A stretch of 64,000 nucleotides of DNA from Prauserella muralis. Its GTDB lineage: Bacteria; Actinomycetota; Actinomycetes; Mycobacteriales; Pseudonocardiaceae. How positions within the stretch are numbered: the first letter of the stretch is position 1; each line of letters begins with the position of its first letter. The position numbers and the translations under genes are program-made. Below, piece by piece: positions 16,178-24,906 of the stretch. The stretch is taken from contig NZ_MASW01000001.1 in NCBI RefSeq assembly GCF_003202285.1, positions 1,827,681-1,891,680 on the forward strand. Direction: 5' to 3'. The notes under the pieces are model-generated. The model had not been told where the DNA came from. It saw only the letters and a program-made list of their open reading frames with translations, and searched no databases.

Positions 16178-17266
16178 CTAGTGGAGCTCGACGGCCCTGC
16201 GGTAGGCGGACACCGTGGCCGCGGCGCAGCGGCGCCACGTGAAGCTGGCCGCGTGCGCCCTGCGGGTCGCCGACGCCGAGGCCGCCTTCGGCTCCTCCAC
16301 CGCCTCGGCCAGCGCAGCCGCGAGGCCCTCGACGTCGCCGTAGGGAACCAGCCTGGCCAGCCCGCCCGACACCTCGCGCAGCGCGGGCACGTCCGTGCAC
16401 ACCACCGGCACGTCGCACGCCATGCTCTCCAGCACGGGCAGGCCGAACCCCTCGTCCCGGGACGGCAGTACCAGCGCCGCCGCACCGGCCACCACCCGCT
16501 GCAGGTCGAGGTCGGACAGGTAGCCGATGTGGTGCAGGCGCTCGCCCCGCGGAAAGCCGCCGGGCCCGGCGAACACCAGCGTCGGCAGGTCCGGATTCAG
16601 GCCGTGCGCCTTGACCAGCCAGTCGAGGCCCTTGCGCGGGCCCGCCGCCCCGGCGAAGAGGACGTACCGGCCTGGCAGGCCCAGCCGCTCCCGCACGGTG
16701 TCGCTCGGCGGCCGCCCGGTGAACCAGCCCGCGTCCACGCCGAGCGGCGTCACCTCGACCTTGCCCCTGTCGATGCCGAGCCGCTCCGCCACGGCGTCGG
16801 CGACCGCGGCGGTCGGCGTGCAGACGACGTCGGCCTTCGCGGCACCGCGCCGGACCAGCTCCGGCAACTCCCTGTCGCTCGGCGGCAGCTCTCCCGGCGC
16901 GTCGAGAAAGGCCAGGTCGTGGATGGTGAGCACCCCGGCGGCGCGGGCCGCGCTCGGCAGGACGAAGTTGGTGCCGTGCACGACGTCGGTCGGCCCGGCG
17001 AACAGCTCCACGGGCGGGAACGACGAGCGCAGCCACGCCTTGCGCAGCAGCCGTGCCGCCACGGGCATCCCGCGCGCCCGCACCCCGTGCGGCAGTACCG
17101 TGCGCAGGCGGCGCCAGCCGCGCAACGTGAACGCCACGGCCCGCGTGTCCACATCGGACATCGAGGCCAGCTCCTCGGACAGCGACGCGGTGTAGCGGCC
17201 GATGCCGGTGCGGTTGCCCAGCAACGGCGTGCCGTCCAGCAGCACCCGCAGCGCGGTCCTAGCCAC
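16178..17266 (-). CDS. Glycosyltransferase family 4 (GT-B fold)
   Basis: 362 aa from the GTG at 17266. It starts RVLLDGTPLLGNRTGIGRYT, typical of GT4 enzymes of the mannosyl/rhamnosyl type. It has VVHGTNFVLPSAARAAGVLT, the second-domain strand YVLFAGAAGPRKGLDWLVKA, and the donor-binding EX7E motif in DEGFGLPVLESMA. A retaining, nucleotide-sugar-dependent cytoplasmic enzyme acting on a lipid-linked glycan is expected. It is last in a three-gene minus-strand run; its start overlaps the stop of the large GT gene by 8 nt. Sugar and acceptor unknown. Confidence 0.92.
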   Translation of the reverse strand: MARTALRVLLDGTPLLGNRTGIGRYTASLSEELASMSDVDTRAVAFTLRGWRRLRTVLPHGVRARGMPVAARLLRKAWLRSSFPPVELFAGPTDVVHGTNFVLPSAARAAGVLTIHDLAFLDAPGELPPSDRELPELVRRGAAKADVVCTPTAAVADAVAERLGIDRGKVEVTPLGVDAGWFTGRPPSDTVRERLGLPGRYVLFAGAAGPRKGLDWLVKAHGLNPDLPTLVFAGPGGFPRGERLHHIGYLSDLDLQRVVAGAAALVLPSRDEGFGLPVLESMACDVPVVCTDVPALREVSGGLARLVPYGDVEGLAAALAEAVEEPKAASASATRRAHAASFTWRRCAAATVSAYRRAVELH

Positions 17267-19802
17267 GGTGCCGCCCCCGCCGGGCGAGCTTGCGCACCCG
17301 GCCCGCGGCGCGGCGGGCGAGCTCGGCCGGGCCCCCCTCGGCCAGGTACTCCCTGACCAGGGCCAGGTCCCTGCGCACAAGCTCGGCTCCGCGCAGCGGC
17401 TCCGAGGGCACCAGGTCGGCGGCACCGGGCAGCCGGTCGGCCGCCGGACGCGGGTCGCGGCAGAACTCCACCAGCGGCGCCAGCACGGTCGGCCACGTGT
17501 ACCGCTCGGCGACGACCGCGATGCGTTCCCGGCAGGCCGCCGCGAACTCGGCGTCGTACAGGCAGCGCTCCAGCGCCTCGGCCAGCGCGTCCGGGTCCTC
17601 GGCGGGCACCACGACGCCGAGCCGTTCCTCGCGCACCAGGTCGGCGAACGCGTCGCCGTCGGTGGTGACGATCGGCAGTCCCGCCCACAGGTAGTCCAGC
17701 ACTCGCGTGCGGAACGCGAACGTGGTCTCCACGTGCTCGAAGTGGGTGGTGACCCCGCAGTCGGCGTCGAGCAGCCAGTTCTGCCGCTCGCCGTAGGGCA
17801 CCCACTGCTCGTTGAAGAACACGTGCTTGCCGGTGAGGCCGAGGGAGTCCGCGAGCCGGACCGTGCGCGTGCCGATGTCCATCTCCGCCACCTCGGGATT
17901 CGGGTGACGCATGCCGAGAAACACCAGCCGCAGGCCGGCCCTGCGCTCGCTGAGCTGCCCGACGGCGCGCACGAGCGTCAGCGGGTCGAACCAGCTGTAG
18001 ACGCCACCCGCCCACAGCACCACGTGGTCGGTGTCGGCGATGCCGTCCAGCGACGCCCGCAGGCCGGGGCCGGTGCGCCGCGGCGGGGTCGCCGAGAGCC
18101 CGAACGGGACGACCGACAGCAGGGACCGCGTGGTGGGGTCGGCGTCGTAGAGCCGCGGCGAGAGCCGCCCGAGTGCGGCCAGGTGACCGAGCCAGAAGTG
18201 CCGCTGCCGCTGAGAGGCGCAGAGGAAGAAGTCACCGCGCTCCAGCTGCGCGTCGAGCACGCGCGTGACCCCGGCCAGGTCGGCGCTCCTGCGGTCGTCG
18301 GGCGCGTCCTTGCCCTGCTCCAGCAGTTCCAGGTGCATCGGGTCGTACAGGTCGCAGACGACGATCTTGTGCGAGTGCTCGTCCTTCAGCGCGGGAGCCA
18401 TCTCCAGCACGTGGCCCTGCAGGATCACGATGTCGGCCCACTCGATCGGCTCGGTGAGGTCGCGGCGGCGGGCCGCGCTGACCGCGAACGGCGCGGGCGG
18501 CGGGTCGGCGAGCGGGTTGACCGTCACCAGCCGGACGTCGTGCTCGGCGGAGAGCACGGTGGCGATGTTCCAGGCCCGGATGGCCGGGCCCGCCATGCGC
18601 TCGGTGATGGCGTCGCCGGTGACGACGAGGACGCGGCGGCGCTTGCCGAACGCCTGCTCGATGCCGAAGGCGGCGACGAGGATGTCGTGCGCGGCCAGGT
18701 AGCGCGGCAGGGGGTAGGCGGGCTCCAGCGCGTTGCGCAGCAGCGGCAGCAGGTCGGCGTCGGTGCGCACCCGCGCGGCCTGCTCGGCCTGCCTTGCCTG
18801 CGCCAGTGACGGCAGCAGCTCCACGAACTGGTCGACGGCCAGCACCCCGGCGAGCGTGCTGCGTGGCACCGGCACGGGCGCGGTCTCCGGCGTGCCCGCG
18901 TCGCGCTCCAGATCCAGCTGCGTGGGGTCCAGCTCGCCGCGGGCGGTGGCCCTGCGCACGGTCAGCGCCAGCGCCGCGGGCAGCGCCCTGGCGAGGGTGT
19001 CGTCGGCGAGGTTCTTGTACAGCGCGCACAGGGCGTTGCGTTCCAGCAGGAAGGTCTCGCGGCCGCTGTCCGGCGTGTCCACTTCGGACATGGTGCCGTG
19101 GTGGCGGTGGTAGGCCAGCGACTCCGGGACGTAGCGCACCCGCCAGCCGCGCAGGTTGAGCCGCCAGCCGAGGTCCACGTCCTCGTAGAACATGAAGAAG
19201 CGTTCGTCGAACCCGCCGAGCTCGGCGAACACCGACGCGCGCACGAACATGGCCGCGCCGGTGGCGAACAGGACGTCCTTGGCGGTCTCGTGCTCGGCGG
19301 GGGGCACGTCGGCGATCGGCGTGCCCGCGTGGCGCTTGTAGCCCATGCCGAACCAGGTGAGCCCGCCGTCCACGAAGTCGGTGCCGGTGCCCTCGGCGTC
19401 GAGCACCTTGCTCGCCACGGCGGCCACCGCGGGGTCGGCCCGCAGCGCGGCGACGGCGGCGTCGATCCAGCCGGGCGCGGGGCGGGCGTCGTTGTTGAGG
19501 AACGCGAGCACGGTGCCGCTCGCGTGGCGGGCGCCCAGGTTGCAGCCACCCGCGAAGCCGAGGTTGCGCTCGGAGCCGACGACGGTCGCCTCCGGCACGG
19601 CGGCGCGGATGCGGGCGGCGTCGTCGCCGGGGGAGTCGTTGTCGACGCAGATGATCTCCAGCCGGGGGTAGCCGAGTTCACCGAGGGCGCGCAGGCAGGC
19701 GATCGTGTCGTCGGCGCCGCGGTAGTTCACCACGACGACCGAGACGGGCGGGTGTGTCGTGTCCCCCTGAGCCAAGGCCGCGCTCCTCGTCGTCGTCAGC
19801 AC
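17259..19802 (-). CDS. Bifunctional glycosyltransferase: GT2 domain fused to GT4-like domain
   Basis: 847 aa, about the sum of two enzymes. Residues about 18-270 are a GT2 (GT-A) domain: PVSVVVVNYRGADDTIACLR, NLGFAGGCNLGARHASG, AFLNNDARPAPGWI and FMFYEDVDLGWRLNLRGW. A linker (about 270-380) follows, then a GT-B/GT4-like domain from RRRVLVVTGDAITERMAGPA through VLWAGGVYSWFDPLTLVRAV and FRTRVLDYLWAGLPIVTTDG. The second domain resembles GTs of O-antigen/capsule clusters. The two activities probably add successive sugars to one lipid-linked glycan. It lies between a GT2 gene (18 nt upstream) and a GT4 gene (overlapping). Acceptor and sugars are unknown. Confidence 0.9.
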   Translation of the reverse strand: MLTTTRSAALAQGDTTHPPVSVVVVNYRGADDTIACLRALGELGYPRLEIICVDNDSPGDDAARIRAAVPEATVVGSERNLGFAGGCNLGARHASGTVLAFLNNDARPAPGWIDAAVAALRADPAVAAVASKVLDAEGTGTDFVDGGLTWFGMGYKRHAGTPIADVPPAEHETAKDVLFATGAAMFVRASVFAELGGFDERFFMFYEDVDLGWRLNLRGWRVRYVPESLAYHRHHGTMSEVDTPDSGRETFLLERNALCALYKNLADDTLARALPAALALTVRRATARGELDPTQLDLERDAGTPETAPVPVPRSTLAGVLAVDQFVELLPSLAQARQAEQAARVRTDADLLPLLRNALEPAYPLPRYLAAHDILVAAFGIEQAFGKRRRVLVVTGDAITERMAGPAIRAWNIATVLSAEHDVRLVTVNPLADPPPAPFAVSAARRRDLTEPIEWADIVILQGHVLEMAPALKDEHSHKIVVCDLYDPMHLELLEQGKDAPDDRRSADLAGVTRVLDAQLERGDFFLCASQRQRHFWLGHLAALGRLSPRLYDADPTTRSLLSVVPFGLSATPPRRTGPGLRASLDGIADTDHVVLWAGGVYSWFDPLTLVRAVGQLSERRAGLRLVFLGMRHPNPEVAEMDIGTRTVRLADSLGLTGKHVFFNEQWVPYGERQNWLLDADCGVTTHFEHVETTFAFRTRVLDYLWAGLPIVTTDGDAFADLVREERLGVVVPAEDPDALAEALERCLYDAEFAAACRERIAVVAERYTWPTVLAPLVEFCRDPRPAADRLPGAADLVPSEPLRGAELVRRDLALVREYLAEGGPAELARRAAGRVRKLARRGRHRG

Positions 19803-19820
19803 GCGCTGTCGCAGCGGAGC

Positions 19821-20729
19821 TTATCGGCAGGCCCAGCGCCGCCAGACCACGCCTCGGTCCACCGTGCACCGCGCGCCGACGGCGCGACGCTGCGCGAGTG
19901 TCGCCGGTAGCCGCAGCGTCACCTCGGCGAGCACGCGCAGGCGCAGCCGGACGCGGAAGTTCGCCGCATCGGGTACTCGCCTGCGCACGGGCAGTGACAG
20001 GGTGAGCGCCGTGAAGCGGCCCAGCTCGCGCGCGGCGACCGCGGCCGGGGCGCAGCGCAGCAGCATGAGCAGGCGGTTGCGTTCGTTCCAGCGGTGGAAG
20101 GCCACCGAGCCGGGCCGGGTGCTCGCGCCGTGCCGGTGCCGCGCCACGGCATCCGGTGCCAGCCGGATGTCCCACCCGGCCAGCCGCAGCCGCCAGGCCG
20201 TGTCGGTGTCCTCGTAGTAGCAGAAGAAGCCCGCCGGAACGCCCCCCGCGGCCCGCAGGGCCTCGGTGCGCAGCAATGCCGCGCCGCCGCAGAACCCGAA
20301 CGGGGCACCCTCCGCGGTCGAGTCGGCGCCGTGCCCGTCGGCGGTGAGCCGGACGCCGGTGGACTGCACGGTGCCGTCCGGATACTCCAGCCGCGAGGCC
20401 ACGGCCGCCACCCCCTGGCCCATCGCGTCCTCGAGCGCGGCCAGCCAGCCTGGCCGCGGCGCGGCGTCGTCGTTGAGCCAGGCCACGTACTCGGTGTCCA
20501 CAGCGGACAGCGCGGCCGCGATGCCGCCCGCGTATCCGGTGTTGCGGGACAGGCGCAGCACCTCGGGCCGGGACGGGTGCGCGGCGAGCACGTCGGCGGT
20601 GCCGTCGTCGGAGGCGTTGTCGACCACGATCGTCCGGTGTGGACGATCCTGCGCGGCGAGGGCGTCGAGGCAGTCGGCGACGTGGTCCCTGCCCCGCCAG
20701 GTGACGACGATGACGGTGGTGAGCGGCAC
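19821..20729 (-). CDS. Glycosyltransferase family 2
   Basis: 302 aa from the GTG at 20729. GT-A fold with TTVIVVTWRGRDHVADCLDA, VVDNASDDGTADVL, RNTGYAGGIAAALSAVDTEY, AWLNDDAAPRPGWL (DxD-like) and FFCYYEDTDTAWRLRLAGW. This pattern fits rhamnosyl- or galactofuranosyl-transferases of the WbbL class. The longer in-frame start is rejected because it runs through the divergent gene. Its start lies only 17 nt from the start of the plus-strand GT4 gene, so the two promoters must overlap the coding regions. Confidence 0.9.
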   Translation of the reverse strand: MPLTTVIVVTWRGRDHVADCLDALAAQDRPHRTIVVDNASDDGTADVLAAHPSRPEVLRLSRNTGYAGGIAAALSAVDTEYVAWLNDDAAPRPGWLAALEDAMGQGVAAVASRLEYPDGTVQSTGVRLTADGHGADSTAEGAPFGFCGGAALLRTEALRAAGGVPAGFFCYYEDTDTAWRLRLAGWDIRLAPDAVARHRHGASTRPGSVAFHRWNERNRLLMLLRCAPAAVAARELGRFTALTLSLPVRRRVPDAANFRVRLRLRVLAEVTLRLPATLAQRRAVGARCTVDRGVVWRRWACR

Positions 20730-20746
20730 CGGGGCAGAATAGCGGC

Positions 20747-21817
20747 GTGCCCCAACTGGTCGTGCTCGCCGAGCAGCTGCTCGCCCCGGTGCCGGGCGGC
20801 ACCGGCCGCTACACCGCCGAGCTGCTGCGCGCGCTCGCCGCCACCACCCCGGACGGCTGGACCCTCGCCAGCGCCGTGGCCCGGCACGCCGACGCCGAGC
20901 CCGCGCGGGTGGAGGGAGTGCGCGGGCCGAGGATGCTGCCGCTGCCGAGGAGGGCACTGGTGGCCGCCTGGCAGGCCGGGGTGCCGCTGTGGCCGGGCGG
21001 TGCCGCGGTGCACGCGCCCACTCCGCTCGCGCCGTCGCGCGCGGGCCGGGGCCGCACGCTGACGGTCACCGTCCACGACACCGTGCCGTGGACCCACCCG
21101 GAGACGCTGACGCCGCGCGGCGTGCGCTGGCACCGGCAGATGATCGGCAGGGCGGCGCGGCGGGCGACCGCCCTCGTGGTGCCCACCGCGGCCGTCGCCG
21201 CCGACCTGGCGGGCCGGGTGAGCGGGCCCGCGCCCGTGCGGGTGGTCCCGCACGGCGTCACCGAGCTGCCCGCGTCCGCGCCGGTGGACGTGCCGGAGCG
21301 CTACGTGCTGGCGATCGGCACGCTCGAGCCGCGCAAGGGCGTGGACGTGCTGGTGGAGGCCATGGCCGGGCTCGACGTGCCGCTGCTGCTGGCCGGCCAG
21401 CCCGGCTGGGGCGGGCTCGACCCGGCGGCGCTGGCACGCGAGCACGGTGTCGAACCGGGGCGCGTGCGGGTGCTGGGCAGGCTGTCCGACGCCGAGCTGG
21501 CAGGCGTGCTGCGCGGGGCGAGCGTGCTGGCGGCGCCCAGCCTGGCGGAGGGATTCGGGCTGCCCGTGCTGGAGGCCATGGCGGCCGGGGTGCCGGTGGT
21601 GCACTCGGACGCCCCCGCGCTGGCCGAGGTGGCCGGCGGGGCCGGGCTCACGGTGCCGCGGCGGGACGCGCGGGCGCTCGCCGGCGCGTTGCGGGAGGTG
21701 CTGTCGTCCCCGCGCAGGGCCGCTGAGCTGGCCGAAGCCGGTCGCCGCCGGGCCGCCGCGTTCTCCTGGGCCGAGGCGGCGAAGGCCGTCTGGGCCCTGC
21801 ATGATCCTGCGAGGTGA
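20747..21817 (+). CDS. Glycosyltransferase family 4
   Basis: 356 aa from the GTG at 20747. GT-B fold: N-terminal LVVLAEQLLAPVPGGTGRYT, AVHAPTPLAPSRAGRGRTLT, VTVHDTVPWTHPETLTPRGV; C-terminal YVLAIGTLEPRKGVDVLVEA, LLLAGQPGWGGLDPAALARE and the EX7E motif in AEGFGLPVLEAMAAGVPVVH. It is close in layout to the next gene (21874), so the pair look like paralogues. No RBS precedes the GTG and a CAGAAT hexamer sits 7 nt before it, suggesting a leaderless transcript. Confidence 0.92.
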   Translation: MPQLVVLAEQLLAPVPGGTGRYTAELLRALAATTPDGWTLASAVARHADAEPARVEGVRGPRMLPLPRRALVAAWQAGVPLWPGGAAVHAPTPLAPSRAGRGRTLTVTVHDTVPWTHPETLTPRGVRWHRQMIGRAARRATALVVPTAAVAADLAGRVSGPAPVRVVPHGVTELPASAPVDVPERYVLAIGTLEPRKGVDVLVEAMAGLDVPLLLAGQPGWGGLDPAALAREHGVEPGRVRVLGRLSDAELAGVLRGASVLAAPSLAEGFGLPVLEAMAAGVPVVHSDAPALAEVAGGAGLTVPRRDARALAGALREVLSSPRRAAELAEAGRRRAAAFSWAEAAKAVWALHDPAR

Positions 21818-21825
21818 GGCCCACT

Positions 21826-21873
21826 TTGTTGGATTCTGTCCAACGGCGCGGCGAGGCCCCGTAGTCTGCACGG
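21826..21873 (+). promoter_or_regulatory. Promoter with dyad before the second plus-strand GT4 gene
   Basis: GTTGGA (21828-21833) and TCCAAC (21839-21844) form a perfect dyad with a 5-nt gap. A TAGTCT -10 hexamer at 21862-21867 ends 6 nt before the GTG at 21874, so the mRNA is probably leaderless. The dyad overlaps where the -35 would be, as an operator would. Confidence 0.45.
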
Positions 21874-23028
21874 GTGGCTCAACCACGTGTGCTGATCGAC
21901 GCCACGGCCGTCCCCGCCGACCGTGGTGGTGTCGGTCGTTACGTCGACTCGCTCGTCGCCGCGCTCCACCAGGGCGGGGCTGAGTTCACCGTCGTGTGCC
22001 AGCCGAGGGATGCCGAGCTGTACACGCGGCTCGCGCCGGGTGCGCGCGTGGTCCGGACCGCCGAGTCGACGGCCACCAGGACCGCGCGGCTGACCTGGGA
22101 GCAGACCACCCTGCCGAGACTCGTGCGGAGACTGGGCGTGGACGTGGTCCATTCCCCGCACTACACGATGCCGCTCGCCAGCCGGGCGGCATCGGTCGTG
22201 ACGCTGCACGATGCGACGTTCTTCACCGACGCGGTGCTGCACTCGTCGGTGAAGGCCCGGTTCTTCCGGGCGTGGACGACCACGGCGCTGCGCCGGGCGT
22301 CGGTGTGCGTGGTGCCGAGCGAGGCGACCGCCGCGGAGCTGCGGCGCGTGACCCGGGTTCGCGGTGCCGAGCTGGAGGTCATCCAGCACGGCGTCGACAA
22401 CGAACGGTTCCACCCGCCGTCGCCGGAGGAGGTGCGTGCCGCCAGGGACGCGGTCGGCCTCGGCGACACCCCGTACGTGGCGTTTCTCGGCGCGCTCGAA
22501 CCGCGCAAGAACGTGCCCGCGCTGATCAGGGGCTTCGCGCTGGCCGTCGCGAACCGGCAGGACCCGCCCGCGCTAGTGCTCGCCGGGCAGCCTGGCTGGG
22601 ACAGCCAGGTGGAGAACGCCCTCGACTCCGTGCCGCACCGGTTGCGGGTGATCCGCGCGGGCTACCTGCCGTTCGACACCCTGGCCGGCTTCCTCGGCGG
22701 TGCGGAACTGGTGGCCTACCCGAGCCTGGGGGAGGGCTTCGGGCTGCCGGTGCTGGAGGCGATGGCCTCCGGGGCCTGCGTGCTCACCACCCGGCGGCTC
22801 GCGCTGCCTGAGGTCGGCGGTGACGCGGTGGCCTACTGCGGGGTGGGCGCGGGTGACGTCGCGGCAGCCATCGGCGAGCTGCTGGACGACCCGACGCGGA
22901 GGGCGGCACTGGCGGAGGCCGCGCAGCGCAGGGCCAAGGAGTTCTCGTGGGCCACGACCGCCGACCGGCACCGGGAGGCCTACGACCGCGCCTGGCACCG
23001 GTACCGACTCACCGCCGGTCAGGTGTAA
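21874..23028 (+). CDS. Glycosyltransferase family 4 (mannosyltransferase-like)
   Basis: 384 aa, GTG start. Motifs: RVLIDATAVPADRGGVGRYV, VVHSPHYTMPLASRAASVVT, TLHDATFFTDAVLH, VIQHGVDNERFHPPSPEE, VAFLGALEPRKNVPALIRGF, LVLAGQPGWDSQVENAL and the EX7E motif GEGFGLPVLEAMASGACVLT. This is the pattern of GDP-mannose-dependent GT4 enzymes, though the donor is not proven. It follows the preceding GT4 by 56 nt but has its own promoter-like sequence. It converges, with a 6-nt gap, on a small membrane protein gene. Confidence 0.93.
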   Translation: MAQPRVLIDATAVPADRGGVGRYVDSLVAALHQGGAEFTVVCQPRDAELYTRLAPGARVVRTAESTATRTARLTWEQTTLPRLVRRLGVDVVHSPHYTMPLASRAASVVTLHDATFFTDAVLHSSVKARFFRAWTTTALRRASVCVVPSEATAAELRRVTRVRGAELEVIQHGVDNERFHPPSPEEVRAARDAVGLGDTPYVAFLGALEPRKNVPALIRGFALAVANRQDPPALVLAGQPGWDSQVENALDSVPHRLRVIRAGYLPFDTLAGFLGGAELVAYPSLGEGFGLPVLEAMASGACVLTTRRLALPEVGGDAVAYCGVGAGDVAAAIGELLDDPTRRAALAEAAQRRAKEFSWATTADRHREAYDRAWHRYRLTAGQV

Positions 23029-23034
23029 CGCGCG

Positions 23035-23439
23035 TCAGCGCCGGGCCCGTTCGCGAAGCCGGAGCAGGCCGTGGGCCACCACGCCCAGCACGGCGCCGTA
23101 CAGGGCGTTGGTCGCCAGCATGGCGATCGCGCCGGGCACGGTGACGAACCGGCCTTCGTCGGTGACCGTGGCCGTCACCAGGTTGAGCACGATCGCCAGG
23201 ACCGCGTAGGCCACCCCGGCCAGCGCCAGGGTGGGCACGGGCCGCTCGGCGCGGGTCGCGACGGCGGCGCCGGTCCACACGATCGCGATCAGCGCGGTCA
23301 CCGCGATCGGGCTCCAGGGTTTGCCGAGCGCATCCAGCGCGCCCACGATGCTCAGCACCGGCCTGACCAGTGCCACGGCGCCGAGTGCGACGATCAGCCC
23401 CCAGCGCAGGCCGCCGTCGTTGTTCTCCGGCTCTCGCAT
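23035..23439 (-). CDS. Small four-helix membrane protein, hypothetical
   Basis: 134 aa from the ATG at 23439, chosen because GGGAAGGAA precedes it; the longer frame is not needed. Four hydrophobic segments: GLIVALGAVALVRPVLSIVG, PIAVTALIAIVWTGAAVA, LALAGVAYAVLAIVLNLV and VPGAIAMLATNALYGAVLGV, ending in an arginine-rich tail. Not assigned to a named family here. No operon partner on the same strand. Confidence 0.75.
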   Translation of the reverse strand: MREPENNDGGLRWGLIVALGAVALVRPVLSIVGALDALGKPWSPIAVTALIAIVWTGAAVATRAERPVPTLALAGVAYAVLAIVLNLVTATVTDEGRFVTVPGAIAMLATNALYGAVLGVVAHGLLRLRERARR

Positions 23440-23655
23440 GACGTTCCTTCCCGAGCGGGCCCGTGCCGCGCTGCCCTGCCTGCGCCGACGGTAGGAGCAG
23501 GACAGGGGCGCGGGCATCGGCCCACGGGTGGCAGCAGGGGACGCCCCGGGGAGTACGGGCGGGCCAGCGCGCCCCACCCGTGGTGGTAGCCGGCCGCCCA
23601 GACCGGTCAGGAATCAAGAAGCGCTGGTCACCGGGCTGCGCCTAGCGTTACCACC

Positions 23656-24282
23656 ATGACTTCCATCGACACCATCACCCTCGAGGTGGCCGACCCTGCG
23701 GCCGCCGGACGCTTCTACACCACCGCCTTCGGGCTGGGCGACGAACTGCGCCTGCGGGCCTCGCAGGAACCGACCACCGGCTTTCGCGGGTTCACCCTTT
23801 CGCTCATCATGTCCCAGCCCGCCGACGTCCACGCCCTGTTCAACGCCGCCCTCGACGCCGGGGCCACGACGCTCAAGCCCGTCGCGAAGTCCCTGTGGGG
23901 CCACGGCGGCGTCGTCAGAGCCCCGGACGGCACGATCTGGAAGGTGGCGACCCCGGCCAAGAAGGACACCGGCCCGGCCACCGGGCAGGTCGACGCCCTC
24001 GTGCTCCTGCTGGGGGTCAGCGACGTCGCCGCGAGCAAACGCTTCTACGTCGACCGCGGCCTCACCGTGGCCAAGAGCTTCGGCCGCATGTACGTCGAGT
24101 TCGCCGCCGGGCAGGGCCCCGTCAAGCTGGGCCTGTACCGCCGCAAGGCCCTGGCCAAGGACGCCGGCGTCCCCGCCGAGGGCAGCGGGTCGCACCGCAT
24201 CGCGATCGGCGGTGCCGCCGAGCCGTTCACCGACCCGGACGGCTTCGGCTGGGAGACCACCTCGATGGCGGCGCGGTCCTGA
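23656..24282 (+). CDS. Glyoxalase/VOC family protein (two-domain)
   Basis: 208 aa with two vicinal-oxygen-chelate modules: residues 1-about 98 (ITLEVADPAAAGRFYTTAFG, GVVRAPDGTIWKVATPAKKD) and about 110-208 (LVLLLGVSDVAASKRFYVDR, FTDPDGFGWETTSM). Such proteins are metal-dependent lyases/isomerases or antibiotic- and stress-protection proteins. The metal ligands are not clearly all present, so catalysis is uncertain. A TAGCGT hexamer lies 7 nt before the ATG (leaderless promoter). It is followed by the DUF1801 gene on the same strand. Confidence 0.85.
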   Translation: MTSIDTITLEVADPAAAGRFYTTAFGLGDELRLRASQEPTTGFRGFTLSLIMSQPADVHALFNAALDAGATTLKPVAKSLWGHGGVVRAPDGTIWKVATPAKKDTGPATGQVDALVLLLGVSDVAASKRFYVDRGLTVAKSFGRMYVEFAAGQGPVKLGLYRRKALAKDAGVPAEGSGSHRIAIGGAAEPFTDPDGFGWETTSMAARS

Positions 24283-24378
24283 TGTGCCGCTACCGCCAGC
24301 CCGACCTGATCGCCGCGCTCACCCGCGCTGCCGCCGCACGCCCGGCGACAGCACCACCATCGTCGAAAGGAGCCTGTC

Positions 24379-24831
24379 ATGAGCAGCACCAGGACCAGCA
24401 CGTACCAGGGATTCACGGCCGAGGAGCGCGCCGCGATGAAGGAGCGCGCGCAGGAGGTGAAGAAGGAGTCGCGGCGCAGGTCGCGGGCGGAGAAGGCGGC
24501 TGAGGCGGAGCGCGACGTCCTCGCCAAGATCGCCGAGATGCCCGAGTCCGACCGGGTGATCGCCGAATGCGTGCACGCCGCCGTCAAGGCCAATGCCCCG
24601 ATGCTCGCACCCAGGCTGTGGTACGGGATGCCCGCCTACGCACGGGACGGCAACGTCGTCTGCTTCTTCCAGAGCGCGGACAAGTTCACGTCGCGCTACG
24701 CCACGCTCGGGTTCAACGACGACGCCAACCTGGACGACGGCCCGATGTGGGCGACGAGCTACGCCGTGACGGAGGTGACGCGCGAGGTGAGGGCGCGCAT
24801 CGCCGACCTCATCCGCCAGGCGGTGAGCTGA
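24379..24831 (+). CDS. DUF1801-domain protein (iron-chaperone-like fold)
   Basis: 150 aa. A highly charged N-terminal helix (RAAMKERAQEVKKESRRRSR) is followed by the DUF1801/YdhG pattern: MPESDRVIAECVHAAVKANA, LAPRLWYGMPAYARDGNVVC and FFQSADKFTSRYATLGFNDD. The fold is frataxin-like and the family includes presumed iron chaperones, but no function is established. RBS AAAGGAG precedes the ATG. A hairpin (24839-24877) follows. Confidence 0.85.
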   Translation: MSSTRTSTYQGFTAEERAAMKERAQEVKKESRRRSRAEKAAEAERDVLAKIAEMPESDRVIAECVHAAVKANAPMLAPRLWYGMPAYARDGNVVCFFQSADKFTSRYATLGFNDDANLDDGPMWATSYAVTEVTREVRARIADLIRQAVS

Positions 24832-24838
24832 CGCGGCG

Positions 24839-24877
24839 AACGGGGCGCCGGCGCGCGAGCGTGCCCGCCGCCCCGTT
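24839..24877 (+). terminator. Intrinsic terminator-like hairpin between the DUF1801 gene and wbbL
   Basis: AACGGGGCG (24839-24847) pairs perfectly with CGCCCCGTT (24869-24877), 8 nt after the stop codon. Confidence 0.55.
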
Positions 24878-24906
24878 ACCGTGCGTGCTGGGTGCACAAT
24901 GACCGC

